Part shown: positions 46,274 to 55,155 of the stretch, piece by piece | How positions within the stretch are numbered: position 1 is the stretch's first letter | Layout: each line of letters begins with the position of its first letter | NCBI GenBank assembly: GCA_016927835.1 | Contig: JAFGMA010000171.1 | Location: 1-64,000 of the forward strand | Origin: Candidatus Zhuqueibacterota bacterium | GTDB lineage: Bacteria > Zhuqueibacterota > Zhuqueibacteria > Thermofontimicrobiales > Sulfurfontimicrobiaceae | Direction: 5' to 3' | DNA length: 64,000 nucleotides | Notes under the pieces: model-generated | Told to the model about the DNA's origin: nothing | The model's database searches: none | What the model saw: the letters and a program-made list of their open reading frames with translations, nothing else | Made by a program: the position numbers and the translations under genes

Positions 46274-47098
46274 CTATAACGCCACCAAAAACGGAATCCC
46301 CAACTGCGCGACTTTATAAGTGAGCCTCCCCTCCGCTTGCACCACAAAATCCGCCACATTCGCCGTATTCAGCGTGTACATGTCATAATGCATGGGGATC
46401 ACCTTTTTCGCCTCAATCGCTTCTGCAAATGCAATCGCTTCTTCGATGCTGAAATTGGGCTCGAATTTCAGTTCCGGCGGCTGGTATCCGTTGATGGGCA
46501 GCAACGCCAGATCGATTTTGAAATCCTTGAGATAATCAACCTGACCATCATAAGGGACGGTGTCGCCGGCGTGAAAAATGGTGACGCCTTCAATTTCGAT
46601 CAGATACGAGAGGAAATGATAGCCATTCGCTTCATCGTAAGCCAGCTTTGAATGCGCGGCGGGAATCGCGTGCACCGTCAAATTATGGATGCGCTTATTG
46701 TCTTCGCCGCGCAGCAGAGATAATTTTGCTTCATCAACAAATAGTGACAGCATTCGCTGCCGCGCCACCTGTGGTGCAACAAAGCGGATTTGGGGATTGC
46801 GCAGTGCGATGATCGGGATGGTGAAGGGATCAATATGGTCGGCGTGATCGTGGGTGCAGAGGACAACATCGATGCCGAATAATTCTTTCGGCTGAATGGG
46901 GATGGCGGACATGCGGATGTGCTCATTCTCCCAGCCATAAGTCCATTGTTCGGCAAAATCCGAAAGATAGGGATCGATGAAAAACACACTGGATTGGCTT
47001 TTAATCAAAAATCCGTTTTGCCCCAGCCAGACGATTGCCAGTTGTCGGGCTTCGGGTTGAAAGCTGTACAGCTTTTTTAGTATTGGGTGTGGGTGCAT
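46274..47098 (-). CDS. MBL-fold metal-dependent hydrolase (UlaG-like)
   Basis: Carries the metallo-beta-lactamase signature CTHDHADHIDP (H-x-H-x-D-H), later AAHSKLAYD, IFHAGDTVPYDG and VIPMHYDMY, giving the other metal ligands. This pattern is typical of the UlaG/RbbA-like L-ascorbate-6-phosphate lactonase group, which opens lactones or hydrolyses phosphodiesters. 274 residues, cytoplasmic. GGAG lies nine bases before the ATG. It lies beyond the terminator of the SDR operon, so it is probably a separate unit. Substrate unknown. Confidence 0.85.
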   Translation of the reverse strand: MHPHPILKKLYSFQPEARQLAIVWLGQNGFLIKSQSSVFFIDPYLSDFAEQWTYGWENEHIRMSAIPIQPKELFGIDVVLCTHDHADHIDPFTIPIIALRNPQIRFVAPQVARQRMLSLFVDEAKLSLLRGEDNKRIHNLTVHAIPAAHSKLAYDEANGYHFLSYLIEIEGVTIFHAGDTVPYDGQVDYLKDFKIDLALLPINGYQPPELKFEPNFSIEEAIAFAEAIEAKKVIPMHYDMYTLNTANVADFVVQAEGRLTYKVAQLGIPFLVAL

Positions 47099-47152
47099 GC
47101 GATGGATCTCCAGGGAATAAATATGCGTTTGGGCAAAATGAAACTGTCTGTG

Positions 47153-47176
47153 AAAAACGCCAAAGTAAACTTTGGC
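47153..47176 (-). terminator. Rho-independent terminator after the SDR gene
   Basis: An 8-bp stem GCCAAAGT/ACTTTGGC with a tiny loop, followed on the minus strand by GTTTTT. It lies right after the stop codon of the SDR and ends the run of nitroreductase, two URO-D-like genes and SDR. Confidence 0.68.
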
Positions 47177-47184
47177 ACTCCTTC

Positions 47185-47946
47185 CTATAGATCGGGGCGG
47201 CTGGCGCAGAATCCGAGTGTCAGTCCGCCATCAACCACGAATGAAGCGCCGGTGATATAGTTGGCTTCATCCGATGCCAGGAAACAGATCATCGCGGCGA
47301 TTTCCGGAGGTTGCCCCACTCGTGCTGCGGGAACTGCGGTTAGGAATTGCTGCTGTCTCGCCGGATCGGTGAGATCGGTGGCAATTGCCCCGGGAGTGAC
47401 ATGGTTCACCTGGATATTATATTGAGCCAGTTCGAGCGCCATATTTTTGGTGAGCATCAGCAATCCCCCTTTTGAGGTGCTGTAATGCGCAAAATTACGC
47501 TTGGTTTGAAATTCGTGCACCGAACCGATGTTGATAATTTTCCCCCCGCCCTGTTTCACCATCATTTTCGCTGCCAACTGACTGCTGATAAACGGCGCTT
47601 TGAGATTCACCGCAAAAATCCGATCCCATTCCTTTTCCGGCAGCTCCAGGAACGGATAGCCATTCTGTACCACAGCATTATTCACCAGGATATCAAGTCG
47701 ACCGAAATGCGCTTCGATTATCCGGAACATCTCACGGATTGCATCTGCATCTCCCAATTCGCACGGCAGTTTCAGGCTGTTCGGACTCAACTGCTTGACC
47801 TGGTTGAATGCCTGCTCCAATTTTTCTGATTCAGCGTGACCGTGTACAATGACATGAGCGCCTTCGCTGGCAAATCGAAACGCGGTCTCTCTGCCGATGC
47901 CCCGGCTGGAACCGGTCACCAGCACGACTTTTTCTGCGAATCGCAT
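47185..47946 (-). CDS. SDR-family oxidoreductase
   Basis: Classical short-chain dehydrogenase: the cofactor motif VTGSSRGIGRETA at residues about 9-21, NNAV near 90, and the catalytic serine...YSTSK (YxxxK) near 155-160, with FVVDGG at the C terminus. The chosen ATG has GGAGGGA upstream; the ORF track adds 38 codons without ribosome site. The best-known relatives are glucose/ribitol dehydrogenases and 3-oxoacyl-ACP reductases; sugar-alcohol oxidation fits the neighbours. The last gene of its run before the terminator. Confidence 0.9.
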   Translation of the reverse strand: MRFAEKVVLVTGSSRGIGRETAFRFASEGAHVIVHGHAESEKLEQAFNQVKQLSPNSLKLPCELGDADAIREMFRIIEAHFGRLDILVNNAVVQNGYPFLELPEKEWDRIFAVNLKAPFISSQLAAKMMVKQGGGKIINIGSVHEFQTKRNFAHYSTSKGGLLMLTKNMALELAQYNIQVNHVTPGAIATDLTDPARQQQFLTAVPAARVGQPPEIAAMICFLASDEANYITGASFVVDGGLTLGFCASRPDL

Positions 47947-48056
47947 ACTATCCCTCCGGTTGGTGGTTTGGTCTTTTAAAAATTTGATTTGAAAATTCGA
48001 TAGCCGCAATCGGTTCTTGGCAGCTTTTATTGATACACGAAAGCGACATCCGCAGC

Positions 48057-49190
48057 TCAATATTTCCCATAAGAGCGCGCGGTCTCAATCATCGCGTGCA
48101 GGTTTTCGAACGGCGTATCTCTTCCGCACTGATCACCGGTTGAAAGAATGAATTTTCCGCCTTCAGCAGCGACATCGATTGCATGCCGGCTGGCAGAGAT
48201 GACATCTTCGACCCTACCTTTGAGCATCACACTGGTGGTATGCAAATTCCCTTTGAGGGCGATTTTTTTGCCGTATAAGCGTTTTATCTCCGCCAGATCG
48301 CAATCTCCCATGGGCGGTCCTTCCAGCGGATCGATCAACGTGAGATTGGTTTCTTCGGCAAAAATTTTCACCAATTCTTTTTCAGGTCCGCAGGAATGCA
48401 CGTGGGTGGGTATGCCAGCTTCGGTCGCCAATTCAATAGCGCGTTTCACCGCCGGCAAAGCGAGCTTGCGGAAAATATCCACCGTCTGGAACACGAGCGT
48501 TCCCGATCCGCCGACACACAGAAAATCCGGCTTGACTTCCATCGCCATCACCTTGCGGAAGCGGTCTTCAGCCTGTTCAATCCGTTCAGATGCCAACGCT
48601 TCATATTTTTTCGGATTGTCATAATAATCGTAAATCGCTTCTTCATTGCCAAGCACGCTGCTAAACGTGACGAAAGCCCCCACCAAACCCTGGTCGCCCA
48701 TCAACTGCTTTGCCCGCTTGAATCCTGCCGGACCGCGATCGTATTCCTTCACGCCCCAGATCGGTTCCCATCGCTTCGGTTCATGCGGCAGCCCGATTTT
48801 TTGCGGCAATAAGCTGCGAGTCGGTGGATCTGCCACATAATACACATCAACGGCATTCCGCCAGATCCGTTTGCCGTTGCTGACTCGCGACGCCTGAACC
48901 ACGATGCGCTCATCATTTTTAAATACAATGAACCGTTCCCATCCGGACTCTTCCTGCTGCTGATCCGGGAATGTCAGCGGGAAATATCCATCCATGAATG
49001 CATCGATATTGAAATATTTTGCGCAATTGACATATGCTTCCCAGCCTGGCGGATCGTTATATAGATAGATATCCCAAAACGGCTTGCCGGTTAATTTTGC
49101 AGGTATCATGTTCGAAAAGTCTGGTGAAACCGGCACACAATCCGGAATCTCACCTCGAAGAACTGCTTGCAGTCGTTCCTTTGAAGTCAT
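48057..49190 (-). CDS. URO-D family protein, corrinoid methyltransferase-like
   Basis: A uroporphyrinogen decarboxylase-fold protein of the MtaA/CmuA group. It begins with the family's MTSKERLQAVLRGEIPDCVPV and has the zinc-ligand arrangement of these methyltransferases: HVHSCGPEKELV (H-x-C) and, near the end, STGDQCGRDTPFENLHAM (the final cysteine). Such proteins transfer methyl groups between corrinoid proteins and coenzyme carriers, or demethylate methoxylated substrates. No corrinoid protein or MtaB-like gene is in the window. AAAGGA precedes the ATG. It lies between a second URO-D-like gene and the SDR. Confidence 0.84.
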   Translation of the reverse strand: MTSKERLQAVLRGEIPDCVPVSPDFSNMIPAKLTGKPFWDIYLYNDPPGWEAYVNCAKYFNIDAFMDGYFPLTFPDQQQEESGWERFIVFKNDERIVVQASRVSNGKRIWRNAVDVYYVADPPTRSLLPQKIGLPHEPKRWEPIWGVKEYDRGPAGFKRAKQLMGDQGLVGAFVTFSSVLGNEEAIYDYYDNPKKYEALASERIEQAEDRFRKVMAMEVKPDFLCVGGSGTLVFQTVDIFRKLALPAVKRAIELATEAGIPTHVHSCGPEKELVKIFAEETNLTLIDPLEGPPMGDCDLAEIKRLYGKKIALKGNLHTTSVMLKGRVEDVISASRHAIDVAAEGGKFILSTGDQCGRDTPFENLHAMIETARSYGKY

Positions 49191-49299
49191 TTAATCCTTT
49201 CTCTGATCGAGTCGATTTGCATCTGCATTCTAAGCAGCTTTTCTACGAATCCGGGAACACACCGATTTGCCTGGCATATCAGAACTGCTTTGATGCGCC

Positions 49300-50379
49300 T
49301 CAGATCGCGCCATATTTTTTCATCAATTCTGTCACCGTTTTTTCATTTTTAATATCGGTGCTGGCGATGAGGATGATGCCTTCGGCGGATCCAACCTGCG
49401 AGGCGATTGTTTCCAGCGATTCGATTCCGCCCCATATTTGAATCAGCTTGCCGGCATCACGAATTTTGCGGTACACCCGGGGCCATTCGACGACATCGGG
49501 CTGCCCTGCACCGGGGACCCATTGTACGCCTTTCAATTCTTCAATTTCGAGCAGGGAGTCGAGGTGCGGAAGCTGCCCGGGTCCGTCCAGGTGATAAAAC
49601 GGATTGCCCAGTTTTCGACAGGAAGCGATCAATTCCGGCTTGACGAATTCATCGAACATCTCCGGGCTGATCATATAGCAGAAGTCACATTGCAGGATGT
49701 AATAGGGAATTTCAGAGAAAATCTGGGTCCAGGCGGTGTAGCCGGGATTCAGCGGCTGCAGGATGCCATTGATTTGTTCGAAATACGCCCACCATTTTTC
49801 GTGTGCATCCCAGGTGAGCTGCTTCACTTCATCCGGGTGATCAATCAGATCCGTCAGTAATCTGCCGCCCGGTCTGAATGTATACAGGATATCGAGATTG
49901 CCTCCGAGGTCGGTCATTGCCAGTTGCACCTGACCCTGCCAGCGCGCCATAGCCGCCCGGCAAATGTCTGTCACCCGTTTGTACCAGGTATTTTCCGGAT
50001 CGATGTGAAATTTGATGTCACCAATTTCCTGCACCTCCGTCGGTTTGAACCAACAAGTGGAGTCGCCCTTGATCAGGTTTGCGCCGAGAAACGCCCCGAT
50101 GACACCCGGTCCGAAATTAGGCCAAACCGCCGGGAATCCGTCCCCCAGGTATTTTTGGCACGACAGGTTATAATCCCAGCGATCGACAATCTCCTCAGCG
50201 GATATCGAGAAATCATAAAAGGCGGTGAAGTTGTAATGGGGCAGCGAAGGCTCCGGTCGCCCTGGATCCCTTCCCGTGAGTACCATCTGGATGAGGGGGC
50301 GTTTCAATTCACCAGCCCACCATTTGCGCGAATCTTCTTTGATTTTTTCCCAGCGCTCAATGTTGAAATCGATTGGCAT
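49300..50379 (-). CDS. URO-D-like protein lacking the zinc cysteines
   Basis: Same fold family as the next gene downstream (WAGELKRPLIQMVLTG, FGPGVIGAFLGA, FCYMISPEMFDEFVKPELIASCRKLGNPFYHLDGPGQLPHLDSLLEI). The position of the H-x-C motif reads HLDG and no matching C-terminal cysteine is seen, so the zinc site of the MtaA group seems lost. It may be a non-catalytic partner, or bind another substrate. GAGGATAG precedes the ATG. About 110 bases upstream of the first URO-D gene and on the same strand, so likely cotranscribed. Confidence 0.8.
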   Translation of the reverse strand: MPIDFNIERWEKIKEDSRKWWAGELKRPLIQMVLTGRDPGRPEPSLPHYNFTAFYDFSISAEEIVDRWDYNLSCQKYLGDGFPAVWPNFGPGVIGAFLGANLIKGDSTCWFKPTEVQEIGDIKFHIDPENTWYKRVTDICRAAMARWQGQVQLAMTDLGGNLDILYTFRPGGRLLTDLIDHPDEVKQLTWDAHEKWWAYFEQINGILQPLNPGYTAWTQIFSEIPYYILQCDFCYMISPEMFDEFVKPELIASCRKLGNPFYHLDGPGQLPHLDSLLEIEELKGVQWVPGAGQPDVVEWPRVYRKIRDAGKLIQIWGGIESLETIASQVGSAEGIILIASTDIKNEKTVTELMKKYGAI

Positions 50380-50401
50380 CAGCTATCCTCATTCGTAAAA
50401 T

Positions 50402-51274
50402 TCAGGTTGACAGTTCTTGAAGATCAATCCAGGCTACAGGTTGCAATTCCTGGAGGCATTTCGGCGCAGGTGAATCGGATGTCTCATGGAAACGCCAGCT
50501 AGCTTTTATCCCCCCCGCCTCCATTGCCAAGGAAATATTTGCCATACAAATACCGGCATCGATGTATTTATAATCCTGTTTGACACCGCTGCCATATTGG
50601 GCAGTGCGCCGCTTGATGAAAAGATGCAGCCTGCCATCTTTCCAAATAAACCGCCATGGCTGCGCATTCACCGCTGATGGCGCCAGTCGCACCGCCTCGA
50701 TCAACGGTTTAAGATTTTCCGGCGGAAGATCAGGCTGCTCGAATGACTCGCTGAATAAAATTCGCTCCGCCGGCAGCTTATCGGTCGCCCTGATCACAAA
50801 GCGCGTCACCGAATTGAACGTTTTCCCGCCGATGCTATCCGGAGGCAAGCCAAACGCCAGCAATGAACCGCACCGCGCCGACCGGGGCAATCCGAACATT
50901 GATTTGACGTGCTGCTCCCTGAAAATGCACCCCACGTAACAACTGCCAATTCCCATGGATGTCATGCGAACCGCGAGTTGCTCCAGCCGAAATCCCAGTT
51001 CTTCCAGCAGATGTGTTTCGCCGGTTACGAATGGGACCAGGTAATGTGGTGGTGAAACGATTCGCCCATATCCGCCAACGACGGATGCCAGATTTTCACC
51101 GTCCGTTGTATCGCGGATGATCGCCTCAAATCGATTGTCGCTAACCAGGGGCAACGAGTTTGCAGCCAGATCCCGGATTTTTTCCATGGTATCAGCATCG
51201 AGCGCCTGCTTGCGATATCGGCGGATTGAGCGACGTGATAAAATGGCGTTATACAGAGATTCATCTTTAAACAT
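50402..51274 (-). CDS. Nitroreductase family protein (TM1586-like)
   Basis: An FMN-binding nitroreductase fold with two pseudo-halves. It opens with YNAILSRRSIRRYRKQALD, the signature RRSxRxY of the family, has GFRLEQLAVRMTSMGIGSCYVG in the middle and APSAVNAQPWRFIWKDGR near residue 220, the PSAxNxQPW motif. The length of about 290 fits the TM1586/putative-TM-nitroreductase group. The start is uncertain: codon 17 of the ORF track begins just before the signature, but neither start has a good ribosome site. Substrate unknown; first gene of the URO-D/SDR run. Confidence 0.82.
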   Translation of the reverse strand: MFKDESLYNAILSRRSIRRYRKQALDADTMEKIRDLAANSLPLVSDNRFEAIIRDTTDGENLASVVGGYGRIVSPPHYLVPFVTGETHLLEELGFRLEQLAVRMTSMGIGSCYVGCIFREQHVKSMFGLPRSARCGSLLAFGLPPDSIGGKTFNSVTRFVIRATDKLPAERILFSESFEQPDLPPENLKPLIEAVRLAPSAVNAQPWRFIWKDGRLHLFIKRRTAQYGSGVKQDYKYIDAGICMANISLAMEAGGIKASWRFHETSDSPAPKCLQELQPVAWIDLQELST

Positions 51275-51456
51275 TATTGGTGAGCTCTTGTTCCTTTTGA
51301 TTGCTGATTTAGATTTTGGCATTTGTCGCCTGAGAGATGCCGATCATGAGGATTTACTTTTGTTGTATCTTTTCAATTTCGAGCTGGTTCTCCGAGATTT
51401 CCGTTGATACCAAACAATAAAATTATGTATAGAATTTTGCTTCTTGACCTCAGACT

Positions 51457-51678
51457 CTAATCTGATCTTTGATATCGCTTTTGCCTCGCGATTTCGACTT
51501 CCCGGGTAATTTCGTCCAGGCTAATATCTGTTGTTCTCAATCGATTTAATAACCTCGGAAATCGAATTTCAAAGGTTTGCTTTTCTAAAAAGCGAATCAG
51601 TTCGATTTTCTCTTCAACAGGGAATTGATTGATTAACATTTTTAATTGCTCTATGTTTATTGCTAATTTGGCATCCAT
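51457..51678 (-). CDS. Small antitoxin-like protein without visible toxin
   Basis: A 73-residue acidic-basic helical protein; the pattern NQFPVEEKIELIRFLEK followed by DISLDEITREVEIARQKRY is typical of small antitoxins that accompany PIN-domain toxins. AGGGAG precedes the ATG, and a near-consensus promoter lies about 200 bases upstream. The 134 bases after it carry no PIN-toxin start motif and no ORF, so it is an orphan here. It may be a remnant or act on a distant toxin. The antitoxin call is inference from composition and pattern. Confidence 0.5.
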   Translation of the reverse strand: MDAKLAINIEQLKMLINQFPVEEKIELIRFLEKQTFEIRFPRLLNRLRTTDISLDEITREVEIARQKRYQRSD

Positions 51679-51873
51679 TTATAACTCCCTGTTGAAAGTA
51701 AGTGCTATTTCCTGGCAGCAATATATGATTTTATAAAATAATTCCAAACCAATTTTCAAAAAACAAGATAAATTCTATCATCTTCCAGCATGCTGAATGG
51801 AAATGTGCATTCGGCAATGCAGCCAGAGAAAATTCATTTTGTTTCAACCGGAATAGCTCTCCCATAGTGTCAA

Positions 51874-51902
51874 AATATACAGAAAGAAATATACTATGTC
51901 AA
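51874..51902 (-). promoter_or_regulatory. Sigma-70-like promoter of the antitoxin-like gene
   Basis: Minus strand: TTGACA, 17-base spacer, TATATT; very close to consensus. About 195 bases before the start codon. Confidence 0.62.
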
Positions 51903-51984
51903 GATAATTATCCGGCTTTGACGCAGGATGCCGAAAGTGACACTGCCTCAATCAAATTTTCCAATCCATCCGATTTGAAAAAAC

Positions 51985-52012
51985 TTGACTTTCAAACTTG
52001 AGTTGATTACCT
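51985..52012 (+). promoter_or_regulatory. Promoter candidate of the secreted heparinase gene
   Basis: TTGACT, a 16-base spacer, TTACCT; about 70 bases before the ATG. Confidence 0.4.
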
Positions 52013-52081
52013 TAACGAGTAACACGCCGGATGAATTGATTCTTCGGGTTGAACGCATGATTTAACCGGAGAGATACGCTT

Positions 52082-54571
52082 ATGAAAACTCAATTTTTCA
52101 TTGGTATTAATACGATATTATTGATAAGCGGCATCTTGGCGATACCGATTCTCGCCGGCAACCAGTCAGGAGGTTTGAATATGGAACCAGGTACGACGAA
52201 GTCAGCCACATCGACGGAATCAAAAACGAAACAGATTATCGACGAATTTCGCCATCCGCATCCGCACCTTGATCCGCGCCAACCCAGGGATGGTGCCAAA
52301 CCGCGAACCAATCCACCGGTGTTTGCATGGAAGCCCATCGAAAACATACACAAATACACGTTGACCGTTGCCCATGATTCGGCATTCAACGATATTTGCC
52401 TGACGGGTGACCAACTCGAAGACCCGTGCTTTCTGCCCGAAACCACATTCCCCGCCGGCACTTATTTTTGGAAATGGTCTTGCGATGCAGGTGAATCACC
52501 GGCATTTACCCTTGAAATCACCCCCGATGCGCTGCTGTTGGAAATTCCCGCTGTCGATGAATGGTTCAACCGCCTGTCGGTCAAACATCCGCGCGTCTAT
52601 GTTTCACCTGACCAGGTTGGATCATTGCGCAGCGTCTGGCAATCCACTACCGAGTGGCAATACCTGAAGCAGCAGGCAGATTCTCTGCTGGCTGAACCAC
52701 ACGAAATCCGGGAACCGAATTTCCTGCCCGATCGCCATCGCAATTACGAGAAGTGGTTTGCCACGTGGTACCCCATCATGTGGGATTCGCGCAAGTTCAT
52801 CAAGGGATCCGAGACATTGGCGCTAACCTATTTGGTCAGCGGTGAGCGAAAATATGCCCGCGCTGCCTGCGAACGAATGGCTTCGATTTCCCAATGGGAT
52901 CCCGAAGGATCGAGCTACCTCGGGCATAATGATGAAGCCCACATGTCGGTGATCTGGCATGGTCCGCAGGCGTGCGACTGGATCTGGGATGAATTCACGG
53001 AAGCGGAGCGTGCGCTGGTGATTGAGCAATTCCGTCGGCGCGGACAGATTACGTATGAACATACGCATGACCGGGGTATTTACGGCATCACGCGATTCGG
53101 TTCGCACGATGGCAGGGAAATCGTGTTTCTGGCAATGATTGCACTGGTGTTCCACGAGCATATTCCCGAAGCAAAAACCTGGCTGGCGTGGCTGCGTCCG
53201 GTATTGTGCGGCATCTGGCCCGTGTGGGCTGAGGATGATGGCGCATGGGCGGAAGGACCATCGTACGGATTGGCGTATGTCACCATCATGACCATGTTTA
53301 CCTCGGCATTGAAGCGCGCTGCCGGCATTGATCTCTATCGCCGCCCATTCTGGCGCGGACATGCGCAATGGCGACAGTGGATTTTACCGCCGTATGCCGA
53401 ATGGATTGGTTTTGGCGATCATTCGGAACGCTGGGATACGGGCTGGCGCAATAACGCCGATCTGGTTGAGCTGATCGCAGGGGAAACCGGAACGCCGCAA
53501 CTACTGGGCTATGTTTCCGAATTTCGCGAAGCGGTAAAAACCTGCCCTCGAGCGTCTGATGAGCGTCAGATGCCTGGTGTGGTATCGCAAAAATTTCTGC
53601 TGCCGGCAATGGAAGCCGGCGCTTCAGCCGCTGAAGAACAAACATTTCTCAGGGTATTTCCCGGTGCGGGCTGGGCTGCAATCAGAACCGATTTCGAACA
53701 TCCTGAAAAAGATATTGCATTTATATTTCGATCGTCACCTTACGCTGCAATCAGCCATTCGCACGCCAATAATAATGATTTTATCATCCACGTGGGCGGC
53801 AAAGTTATGGCAATGCCCAGCGGGTATTATTCCGGCTACGGTTCGGATCATCACAGCCACTGGGTCTGGCACACCAAATCGCATAATTGCCTGACGCTAT
53901 CCGATGCGTCGCAACTGATGCGTTCGTACGAATCGCGCGGCGCCATCGAAAACGCATTCGAAGACACCCAATTGACCTATTTTCGGGGAAATGCCGACGC
54001 CAGTTACAGCACACGTGCGAAACATTGTCGCCGGCATGTGCTGTTCCTTAAGCCTCATTCGTGCATCGTCCTCATCGATGAATTCGAAGCATTGCCGGGA
54101 ATTGTGTCGTCCATTCAATGGAATATTCACTCGTGGAACCGGTTTCAACTTGATGAAGCGAAACGTAGGTTTCGAGTCGAGCGCGAGGGAAGCGTTCTCG
54201 AAGGCACGTTTATTTTCAATCAGAATGCGTTTTTCTCATTAAGTGAAGGCTGGGATCCCCCGCCAATAACGTCAGTTAAAAGCAGCGATCAATGGCTCCA
54301 GCAGTATCATTTGCGCTTCACGATTTCCGAATTGGCGCACAAACAAAATTTAGGCGTTGTTTTGTGTCCCGGTCATTCGTCGCTGCAACCGGCTAAAATA
54401 GCAACTGAGCGAATTGATGGCACCGAAATCGCCCATATCGGCGATGATCTGGTATTGATAAATCAGGGAGAAGGTATTCGCTATAATAACGTGCAATCAG
54501 ACGCACTAGCTGTCATCACTATGGGCAAGCTGCGCTATTCGATCAAAAGCGAAGGAATCAGTGAGTTTTAA
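52082..54571 (+). CDS. Secreted heparinase II/III family lyase with DUF4962 N-terminal part
   Basis: A signal peptide (FFIGINTILLISGILAIPILAG) leads into a Ig-like DUF4962 segment (PRDGAKPRTNPPVFAWKP, YTLTVAHDSAF, GTYFWKWSCD), an alpha/alpha toroid at about residues 170-500 (YLVSGERKYARAACERM, WAEGPSYGLAYVTIMTMF), and the beta-sandwich with AISHSHANNNDFIIHVGGKVMAMPSGYY and KSHNCLTLSD, the H-x-H-x-N catalytic and binding region. It is probably a periplasmic or extracellular lyase for an acidic polysaccharide (uronate polymer or sulfated glycan). GGAGAG precedes the ATG. The tetrad tyrosine and histidine cannot be assigned exactly by eye. Confidence 0.86.
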   Translation: MKTQFFIGINTILLISGILAIPILAGNQSGGLNMEPGTTKSATSTESKTKQIIDEFRHPHPHLDPRQPRDGAKPRTNPPVFAWKPIENIHKYTLTVAHDSAFNDICLTGDQLEDPCFLPETTFPAGTYFWKWSCDAGESPAFTLEITPDALLLEIPAVDEWFNRLSVKHPRVYVSPDQVGSLRSVWQSTTEWQYLKQQADSLLAEPHEIREPNFLPDRHRNYEKWFATWYPIMWDSRKFIKGSETLALTYLVSGERKYARAACERMASISQWDPEGSSYLGHNDEAHMSVIWHGPQACDWIWDEFTEAERALVIEQFRRRGQITYEHTHDRGIYGITRFGSHDGREIVFLAMIALVFHEHIPEAKTWLAWLRPVLCGIWPVWAEDDGAWAEGPSYGLAYVTIMTMFTSALKRAAGIDLYRRPFWRGHAQWRQWILPPYAEWIGFGDHSERWDTGWRNNADLVELIAGETGTPQLLGYVSEFREAVKTCPRASDERQMPGVVSQKFLLPAMEAGASAAEEQTFLRVFPGAGWAAIRTDFEHPEKDIAFIFRSSPYAAISHSHANNNDFIIHVGGKVMAMPSGYYSGYGSDHHSHWVWHTKSHNCLTLSDASQLMRSYESRGAIENAFEDTQLTYFRGNADASYSTRAKHCRRHVLFLKPHSCIVLIDEFEALPGIVSSIQWNIHSWNRFQLDEAKRRFRVEREGSVLEGTFIFNQNAFFSLSEGWDPPPITSVKSSDQWLQQYHLRFTISELAHKQNLGVVLCPGHSSLQPAKIATERIDGTEIAHIGDDLVLINQGEGIRYNNVQSDALAVITMGKLRYSIKSEGISEF

Positions 54572-55155
54572 ATAAGTCCGCAATTTGCTTGCATGAATAT
54601 GTTGCCATGGACTATTCATAAAATTGATAGACGTCGGCATTTTGAAGGTATCCTGGCACATGTAGACGAAAAGAAAAGAGAATAGAATATTACGTAACCA
54701 ATCACGGGATTTTTCATTCAGCAGGAATTTTTTGAAGGCTCTCGGTTTAAGGAATGTAGCAGATATAAAATAGAGCACTGATTTAATGGAGTTGACGGAT
54801 GAAACCGGATTTTTAATCGTACGGAAAAACAGCTTTTAAAATTTTATTGAAACGAAATGATTTAAAGAAAACTGTTCGTTTAAATCCGTTTCATCCATTC
54901 AATCCGTGTTCTTGTTTTACTAATGTGCTATAAACGAGGGAAAACTAAGGCAAAATAATTAACGGCAAAAGTCGTTCAGGAAATGGGATTAAATAACCCG
55001 GACATTTTGCTTAAAAATTATTTTGATAAATAGCCACTCAAGAAAACTAAATGGGTAATTTATTTTATCGCACATCCTTAAAACTTAATGGTATGTCGCT
55101 GTGATCGGTTACAATTTTACTGCTGATAACGATGCATGCAACTCGGAGGGAAACT
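54572..55155. other. Intergenic region with a short dispersed repeat word
   Basis: About 580 bases with no supported gene (the minus-strand 90-codon ORF has no family features). Contains the repeat word listed at 54883. Confidence 0.5.
54883..54911. repeat. Short repeat word AATCCGTTTCATCC...AATCCGTGTTC
   Basis: The two half-units AATCCGTTTCATCC and ATTCAATCCGTG are near-tandem copies. I recognise similar words as dispersed intergenic repeats in environmental genomes; only one instance is in the window. Confidence 0.35.

Larger units (their letters stand above)
51679..52081. other. Divergent intergenic region with two promoter candidates
   Basis: About 400 bases between the orphan antitoxin-like gene and the secreted heparinase gene. 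Promoters on both strands are listed separately; no gene seen. Confidence 0.5.

Noticed and set aside
54506-54778. 90-codon minus-strand ORF after the secreted heparinase gene
   Set aside because: Overlaps the 3' end of a real gene and lacks a ribosome site and recognisable features.
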